From Archangium gephyra (lineage in GTDB: Bacteria > Myxococcota > Myxococcia > Myxococcales > Myxococcaceae): a DNA stretch of 64,000 nt. Under the pieces are notes generated by a model that saw nothing but the letters and a program-made list of their open reading frames with translations, was not told the origin of the DNA and made no database searches. The stretch is from positions 2,116,501-2,180,500 of the forward strand of contig NZ_CP011509.1 of NCBI RefSeq assembly GCF_001027285.1. Reading direction: 5' to 3'. Positions 59,432 to 64,000 of the stretch are shown one piece after another. Position numbers and translations under genes: made by a program. Numbering within the stretch: the first letter of the stretch is position 1; each line of letters starts with the position of its first letter.

Positions 59432-61489
59432 GTGCAACGACTGCTCGCCCTTGGCCTGCTCTTCGCCCTCCCCGCCGCCGCGGAGGAGGGGATGTGGACC
59501 TACGACGCCTTCCCCCGGGCCGCCGTGAAGGCCGCCCATGGTTTCGAGCCCTCACAGCAATGGTTGGATTCCCTGCGGCTGTCCTCCGTGCGGCTGGCCG
59601 GTGGGTGCTCGGCGAGCTTCGTGTCGCCGGACGGGCTGGTGATGACCAACCACCACTGCATCCGCTCCTGTGTGCAGGACCTGTCCTCGCCCCAGCGCGA
59701 CTATCTGGCCACGGGCTTCTTCGCGAAGGAGCTGAAGGACGAGCTGCGCTGCCCCAAGGTGGAGGCCAACCAGCTCCAGGCGATGACGGACGTCACCGCG
59801 CGGCTCCAGGCCGCCACCAAGGGCCTGAGCGGCGCGGCCTTCAACACCGCCCTCAAGGCGGAGATGTCCACCATCGAGAGCGAGTGCGCCACCGGGCCCG
59901 AGGTGCGCTGCGACGTGGTGACGCTCTTCCACGGAGGCAAGTACCAGCTCTACCGGTACCGCCGCTTCCAGGACGTGCGGCTGGCCTTCGCGCCCGAGTT
60001 CTCCATGGCCGCCTTCGGTGGAGACGCGGACAACTTCAATTTCCCGCGCTACGGCTTCGACGCGGCCTTCCTGCGCGTGTGGGACGCCCATGGCCAGCCG
60101 CTGAAGACGGAGCACTACCTGCCCTGGGCGAAGGAGGGCGCGAAGGAGGGGGACCTGGTCTTCGTCTCCGGCCACCCTGGCGCCACCCAGCGGCAGCTCA
60201 CCGTGGCGGAGCTGGAGTTCCAGCGGGATGTGGCCATGCCGTTCGCGCTGCTGTACCTGGCGGAGCGGCGCGGCATGATGCGCGAGTACGCCTCCACCTC
60301 ACCGGAGCGTTTCCGCACCACGCGGGCGAAGCTGCGCTCGGTGGAGAACGGGCTGAAGGCGCTCCGCGGCCGGCACCAGGCCCTGGCCGAGCCCTCGCTG
60401 CTCGCCGACAAGCGCAAGGCCGAGGCGGACCTCCGGGCGAAGGTGGAGGCGGACCCGAAGCTGAAGGCCACCACGGCGGGCGCCTGGGAGGCCATCGCCC
60501 GCGCGCTGGACACCTACCGGCCCCTGCTCGTCGAGTACCGGCTGAAGGAGGACGGGTATGGCTTCTCCTCGGAGCTCTTCGAGCTCGCCCAGCGGCTGGT
60601 GCGCGCGGCGGACGAGCTGCCCAAGCCCAACCCGGAGCGGCTGCGCGAGTACACGGAGGGGCAGGTCCCCGCCCTGCGCATGGGGCTGCTGCGCGAGGCC
60701 CCCATCCCCGCGGAGCTGGAGGTGCTCTCGCTCACCTTCGGCTTCAACAAGCTGCGCGAGACGCTCGGCGCGGATGACCCGTTCGTGAAGACGGTGCTCG
60801 GCCGCGAGGCCCCGGAGGAGCTGGCGCGCGCGCTGGTGAAGGGCACGAAGCTCTTCGACGTGAAGGTGCGCAAGCAGCTGCTCGAGGGCGGCAAGGCGGC
60901 GGTGGAGGCCTCGAAGGATCCGATGATCCTGCTGGCGCGCCGGGTGGATGCGCAGGCGCGGGAGGTGCGCAAGCGCTACGAGGACACCGTGGAGCCGGTG
61001 CTGAAGAAGAATGGCGAGCTGCTCGCGCAGGCGCGGCTGGCGGCCTACGGCACCACGGGCTACCCGGACGCCACCTTCACCCTGCGGCTCAACTACGGCA
61101 CGGTGAAGGGCTGGGAGGAGGGCGGGCGCCAGGTGCCGCCGCTGACGACGTTCGCCGGTGCGTATGAGCGTCACACGGGCAAGGAGCCCTTCCGTCTGCC
61201 GGACTCGTGGATGAAGGCCCGGGGCCAGGTGCCCGGCGAGACGCCCTTCAACGTGGCCACGACGAACGACATCATCGGTGGCAACTCGGGCTCGCCGATG
61301 GTGGACCGCGAGGGCCGCGTGGTGGGGCTCATCTTCGATGGCAACCTGCACTCGTTGGGCGGCGAGTACGCCTATGTGCCGGAGACCAACCGCGCGGTGG
61401 CCGTGCACGGCGAGGGCCTGTTGCGGGCCCTCGAGCACATCTACGGCGCCGGGCGGCTCGTGAAGGAGCTGCGCGCGAACCAGCGGTAG
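59432..61489 (+). CDS. S46-family dipeptidyl-peptidase (DPP7/DPP11-like)
   Basis: 685 residues. Signal peptide ends at PAAA (about 17). Chymotrypsin-fold halves flank a helical domain: SFVSPDGLVMTNHHC (62-76) with the catalytic His, FGGDADNFNFPRYG with the Asp and IIGGNSGSPMVDREGRVVGL (about 605-624) with the Ser. The helical insert (about 270-550) caps the site so that dipeptides are released from free N-termini. Start GTG 59432 follows AGGAAGGA by nine bases; a long upstream open frame is a shadow. Exported and probably used for digesting peptides of prey or environment. Confidence 0.93.
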   Translation: MQRLLALGLLFALPAAAEEGMWTYDAFPRAAVKAAHGFEPSQQWLDSLRLSSVRLAGGCSASFVSPDGLVMTNHHCIRSCVQDLSSPQRDYLATGFFAKELKDELRCPKVEANQLQAMTDVTARLQAATKGLSGAAFNTALKAEMSTIESECATGPEVRCDVVTLFHGGKYQLYRYRRFQDVRLAFAPEFSMAAFGGDADNFNFPRYGFDAAFLRVWDAHGQPLKTEHYLPWAKEGAKEGDLVFVSGHPGATQRQLTVAELEFQRDVAMPFALLYLAERRGMMREYASTSPERFRTTRAKLRSVENGLKALRGRHQALAEPSLLADKRKAEADLRAKVEADPKLKATTAGAWEAIARALDTYRPLLVEYRLKEDGYGFSSELFELAQRLVRAADELPKPNPERLREYTEGQVPALRMGLLREAPIPAELEVLSLTFGFNKLRETLGADDPFVKTVLGREAPEELARALVKGTKLFDVKVRKQLLEGGKAAVEASKDPMILLARRVDAQAREVRKRYEDTVEPVLKKNGELLAQARLAAYGTTGYPDATFTLRLNYGTVKGWEEGGRQVPPLTTFAGAYERHTGKEPFRLPDSWMKARGQVPGETPFNVATTNDIIGGNSGSPMVDREGRVVGLIFDGNLHSLGGEYAYVPETNRAVAVHGEGLLRALEHIYGAGRLVKELRANQR

Positions 61490-61535
61490 ATCCGCACGGC
61501 AAATCCCTGCCCTCAATCCCTGCCCTCAATCCCTT

Positions 61536-61656
61536 CCCTCTCCCTTCGGGAGAGGGTCAGGGTGAGGGTGTCGGGGCCCACGGGTTGAACCCGTGTGGAT
61601 GCGAACCCGAGTCCACGAGACACCCTCACCCCGTCCCTCTCCCGGAGGGAGAGGGG
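61536..61656. repeat. REPIN: two REP units in inverted orientation
   Basis: Unit one (61536-61568, CCCTCTCCC...GGGAGAGGG then GGGTGAGGG) and unit two (61623-61656) are mirror images; GGGTGAGGGTGTC and GACACCCTCACCC pair perfectly across the element. The ~54-base centre contains its own perfect hairpin CACGGGTT-G-AACCCGTG. The whole 121-base piece can fold as one large cruciform, the structure of REP doublets (REPINs) that are moved by RAYT-type transposases in other bacteria. It lies between the S46 peptidase stop and the OsmC stop. Confidence 0.75.
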
Positions 61657-61664
61657 AAATGTGC

Positions 61665-62204
61665 TCAGGCCGCCACGGTGCCGCTGCGCTTCGTCACGCG
61701 GCCCGAGATGGCGGTCGGGTTGAGGATGTTGTCGAACATCGGGCTCGTCTTCTCCGCCGCCTTGCGGATCTCCTCCAGCGTGGCGGCGTCCGCGTCCGTG
61801 TCCACCTCGACCGTGTACTGCAGCTCGGAGAAGCCCGCGCGCACCTGCGGGTCCAGGTTCAGGTAGCCCCGCAGGTCGAACGGCGCGCTCACCTTGATGC
61901 GCAGGTCGCGGTAGTCCAGTCCCCGCATCCGCGCCTGCGTCACCCAGCCAATCGTCAGGCACGTGCCCAGCGCGGCCAGCAGCAGCTCCATCGGATCGAT
62001 GTGCTGATCCTTGCCACCCAGCGCCGTGGGCTCGTCCGTCTCCAGCGTGAAGGAGCGCGCCCGGGTCACCGCCTGCGCTCCATCGCGCCACTCCGTCACC
62101 GTCTCGAAGCGGCCCTTGCCCGCCTCCGGATTGGCCGACACGTGCGCCTTCGTCTTCTGGAACGTGTCGAGGTCGAGCGTGCAGCAGCTGCCGGTGTTTT
62201 CCAT
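61665..62204 (-). CDS. OsmC/Ohr-family protein
   Basis: 179 residues. OsmC fold: RSFTLETDEPTALGGKDQHI, PMELLLAALGTCLTIGWV with the first active Cys (C82) on the central helix. The second Cys expected before the last strand reads TSPMF here, i.e. Ser-Pro instead of Cys-Pro, so peroxidase activity by the standard two-Cys mechanism is doubtful. Cys 7 and 8 near the N-terminus are unusual. ATG 62204 fits the gene; the open frame extends far upstream without coding character. Confidence 0.85.
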   Translation of the reverse strand: MENTGSCCTLDLDTFQKTKAHVSANPEAGKGRFETVTEWRDGAQAVTRARSFTLETDEPTALGGKDQHIDPMELLLAALGTCLTIGWVTQARMRGLDYRDLRIKVSAPFDLRGYLNLDPQVRAGFSELQYTVEVDTDADAATLEEIRKAAEKTSPMFDNILNPTAISGRVTKRSGTVAA

Positions 62205-62317
62205 GGCTGTCTCCAGGTGTTCGAGGGGCAGCGAAGCTAGGTCGGTGCCATTCGGGGCCGCAAGACACCCTCCGTGACGGCGCTCCGTGCGCCGTGACAC
62301 GCGCCACCCACCCGGCG

Positions 62318-62713
62318 TCACAGCACGCGGCGGCCCGCACCCACGGTGCCCCACGCCCAGTAGAGAAGGGGGCCCAGCAGCGCCGCCCAGGGCACGTAGG
62401 GCACTCCCGCGAGCACGCCATCCAGGCACAGGCGGATGCGGCACTCGGGCCTGTCCAGGGTGGAGCAGGCGCCGAGCAGCAGCGGCACGTGGCTCGCCAG
62501 GTAGCCCATGGCCAGCCCTCGCAGCACGTCCCCGCGCACCCACCGGCGCGTCAGCACCCGCCACAGCGTGGGCAGCGCCACCAGCGTGGCCAGCGCGCTC
62601 AGCACCAGCTTCTGCTCCCGCACCCGGGTGGCCACCAGCAGCACGCACAACGTCGCCAGCAGCGGCGGCCAGAGCGGGGTGTGCGGGTCCTGTTCGTCCT
62701 CGGGTGCCGACAT
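62318..62713 (-). CDS. Hypothetical membrane protein
   Basis: 131 residues with an acidic N-terminus (MSAPEDEQDPHTPLW) and about four hydrophobic segments: WPPLLATLCVLLVATRV, LVLSALATLVALPTLW, LAMGYLASHVPLLLGAC and VPYVPWAALLGPLLYWAWG. Cysteines in CSTLDRPECRIRLC form a possible extracytoplasmic disulfide loop. Family not recognised. Confidence 0.7.
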   Translation of the reverse strand: MSAPEDEQDPHTPLWPPLLATLCVLLVATRVREQKLVLSALATLVALPTLWRVLTRRWVRGDVLRGLAMGYLASHVPLLLGACSTLDRPECRIRLCLDGVLAGVPYVPWAALLGPLLYWAWGTVGAGRRVL

Positions 62714-62941
62714 GGATGCAGGCTCTCTCACGACAGTAACAGGGCGACACTCCTCCGCTTCCCTCTGTCGTCTCGTGGACCCTCGCGCTCCCCGTGCGTT
62801 GTGCGCTGCGTCAGTAATAAATACTCTCATCCGAACCAGCAGGTGGGATTAGGCGCGGCTGTTGGGCCGCCCCCGTGCAGACCAGGCGAGTGTCTCTCAG
62901 GTAACATTCGCCTCCGTGGTGGGGGGGAAGGAGACGCGTTG

Positions 62942-63538
62942 ATGATGGCGGAAGTGCCGCAACCGGAACCCAGGAAGGTAGCGGCCATCATGTTCACGGA
63001 CATGGTGGAGCTCAGCGCCGAAGCCCGGCGGGACGAGGCGCTCAACCACGAGCTGCGCCAGGAGCATGGCCGATTGGTGCGCGGTCTGCTCTCCGGCCAC
63101 GGAGGCCGGGAGATCAAGCAGCTGGAGGATGGCTTCCTCGTCGAGTTCGACGAGGCCCTGCCCGCGGTGGCCTGCGCGCTGGAGTTGCAGTCGGCGCTGT
63201 GCGCGCGCAACGAATGTGTCCCGCAGACGCGCCGGGTGGAGCTGCGCATCGGCATCCACCTGGGCTCGGTGGTGCACCGGGACGGCGACATCTTCGGCGA
63301 GGGGGTCAACGTGGCCGCCCGGCTCGAGTCGCTCGCCCGGCCCGGCTCCCTCTATGTCAGCGAGCCGGTGGTGCGGCAGGTGCAGAGCCAGGTCCTGGCT
63401 CCCGTGGTGCGCCTGGGCCGGAGTGATTTGAAGAACATCCGCCTGCCGGTGCCCGTCTACCGCATTGATCCGCCCGTGCGCCGGCGCCGCGGCTCGTGGA
63501 TGACGCGCCTGCGCAACCTGCTGCGTACTGGCAGCTGA
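62942..63538 (+). CDS. Minimal class III adenylate/guanylate cyclase
   Basis: 198 residues, a single catalytic domain. Metal-binding Asp residues D20 (IMFTDMVELS) and D63 (KQLEDGFLVEF), purine-contact Lys K59, and IFGEGVNVAARLESLA with the transition-state Asn/Arg. RIGIHLGSVVHRDGD is the usual preceding strand. No sensor, TM or REC domain is attached, so it is cytosolic and regulated by partners or expression. ATG 62942 follows AAGGAG by eight bases. The double cNMP-binding protein at 43277 is a possible reader of its product, which is inference. Confidence 0.88.
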   Translation: MMAEVPQPEPRKVAAIMFTDMVELSAEARRDEALNHELRQEHGRLVRGLLSGHGGREIKQLEDGFLVEFDEALPAVACALELQSALCARNECVPQTRRVELRIGIHLGSVVHRDGDIFGEGVNVAARLESLARPGSLYVSEPVVRQVQSQVLAPVVRLGRSDLKNIRLPVPVYRIDPPVRRRRGSWMTRLRNLLRTGS

Positions 63539-63577
63539 GCCCTCGGGCGGGGCCGGGGCGCTATAAGGTGCGCCCCC

Positions 63578-64000
63578 ATGAAAGAGCTCACCCTCGTCGT
63601 CGCCTCGAAGAACTACTCCTCCTGGTCGCTGCGGCCCTACCTCGCGCTCGCCCACACCGGGCAGCCCTTCCGCGAGGTGGTGGTGGCGCTGGGCCAGGCG
63701 GACACCGCCGCGAACATCGCGAAGTACTCGCCCAGTGGCCGGGTGCCGGCGCTGCTGCACGGGGACCTCGTCCTCTGGGACTCGCTGGCCATCTGCGAGT
63801 ACCTCGCCGAGCAGTTCCCCCAGGCGAAGCTGTGGCCCCAGGACAGCGCCGCCCGCGCCCTGGCCCGCTCCGTCACCGCGGAGATGCACTCGGGCTTCGC
63901 CGCCCTGCGCAACCACATGCCCATGAACCTCCACGCCCGCCAGCCCGGCGAGGGCCGCGCCCCGGGTGTCGCCGAGGACATCTCCCGCATCACCTCGCTG
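63578..64000 (+). CDS. Glutathione S-transferase family protein, C-terminus cut by the window edge
   Basis: 141 codons visible; the frame is open to base 64000. N-domain KELTLVVASKNYSSWSLRPYL resembles the YfcF/GST_N_3-like branch that begins with a Ser-rich active site (SSWS, residues 14-17); KYSPSGRVPALLHGDLVLWD (48-67) gives the cis-Pro and DSLAICEYLAEQFP the helix cap. The C-domain has started (ARALARSVTAEMHSGF). TATAAGGTG lies just before the start codon. A second GST-like gene, of a different class, is at 55143. Confidence 0.85.
   Translation, partial: MKELTLVVASKNYSSWSLRPYLALAHTGQPFREVVVALGQADTAANIAKYSPSGRVPALLHGDLVLWDSLAICEYLAEQFPQAKLWPQDSAARALARSVTAEMHSGFAALRNHMPMNLHARQPGEGRAPGVAEDISRITSL

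Noticed and set aside
1-64000. tRNA, rRNA, CRISPR arrays, IS elements, prophage or integrase genes
   Set aside because: Looked for by eye on both strands; no clover-leaf-like sequence with CCA-type end, no regularly spaced repeats, no transposase or integrase motifs seen. A covariance search could still find a missed RNA.

Overview
High-GC DNA (roughly 70% G+C, with strong third-position GC bias) carrying about 68 genes on both strands. Gene content points to a myxobacterium (Myxococcota), most likely Cystobacterineae such as an Archangium/Cystobacter relative: a split alpha-2-macroglobulin, a Dickkopf-like Cys-rich secreted protein, MshEN/pseudo-receiver and CHAD proteins, a sigma-54-type promoter in front of a probable small RNA, and many secreted hydrolases. 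This is inferred from reading, not from a database search. There is no phage, plasmid, IS element, CRISPR array, rRNA or tRNA that I can see; the window looks like ordinary chromosome. The only repeats are short palindromic REP/REPIN-like elements.

Layout. 1-2500: a left-truncated U32 family protein and an AlaA-type aminotransferase, then an intergenic region with tandem palindromes, a near-perfect -24/-12 promoter and an orphan intrinsic terminator, which together suggest an sRNA gene. 2505-8329: a complete RND tripartite efflux operon (inner-membrane pump, lipoprotein adaptor, outer-membrane channel, all minus), with an 18-bp perfect palindrome upstream. 8484-12180: VanY-like peptidase; a translationally coupled membrane protein plus cytochrome P450; an MFS exporter. 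12288-15667: plus-strand run of VOC protein, Fe(II)/2OG oxygenase, SRPBCC protein and serine hydrolase. 15670-21057: acetylpolyamine amidohydrolase, ATP-grasp protein, small unknowns, and a LysR regulator coupled to an AEC transporter. 21070-26851: small orphan proteins, then a four-gene minus-strand operon (Lrp regulator, aminotransferase, ATP-grasp ligase, unknown helical protein) and a divergent GNAT.

26927-34483: two overlapping genes that together make one alpha-2-macroglobulin without a visible thioester, then a secreted DUF4185 (GH183-type) protein with two C-terminal repeats. 34543-36767: the most interesting cassette, a compact RNA ligase, an unknown protein built of two similar halves, and an AbiEii-type nucleotidyltransferase, all tightly packed; it looks like an uncharacterised RNA-processing, RNA-repair or defence module. 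36915-43270: small proteins (including a 53-residue Gly/Ser/Gln-rich peptide), a lipoprotein, an MshEN/pseudo-receiver protein, an esterase, an erythromycin-esterase-like protein and a chalcone-isomerase-fold protein.

43277-64000: TPR/double cNMP-binding protein, Cys-rich surface proteins, XRE regulator, M28 peptidase divergent from peptide deformylase, GH5 lipoprotein, secreted alpha/beta hydrolase, YegD-like Hsp70, a CHAD plus pyrophosphatase pair (polyphosphate/pyrophosphate), SDR plus GST pair, Dps, two lipases, an S46 dipeptidyl-peptidase, an OsmC protein, a minimal class III nucleotide cyclase and a GST truncated by the right edge.
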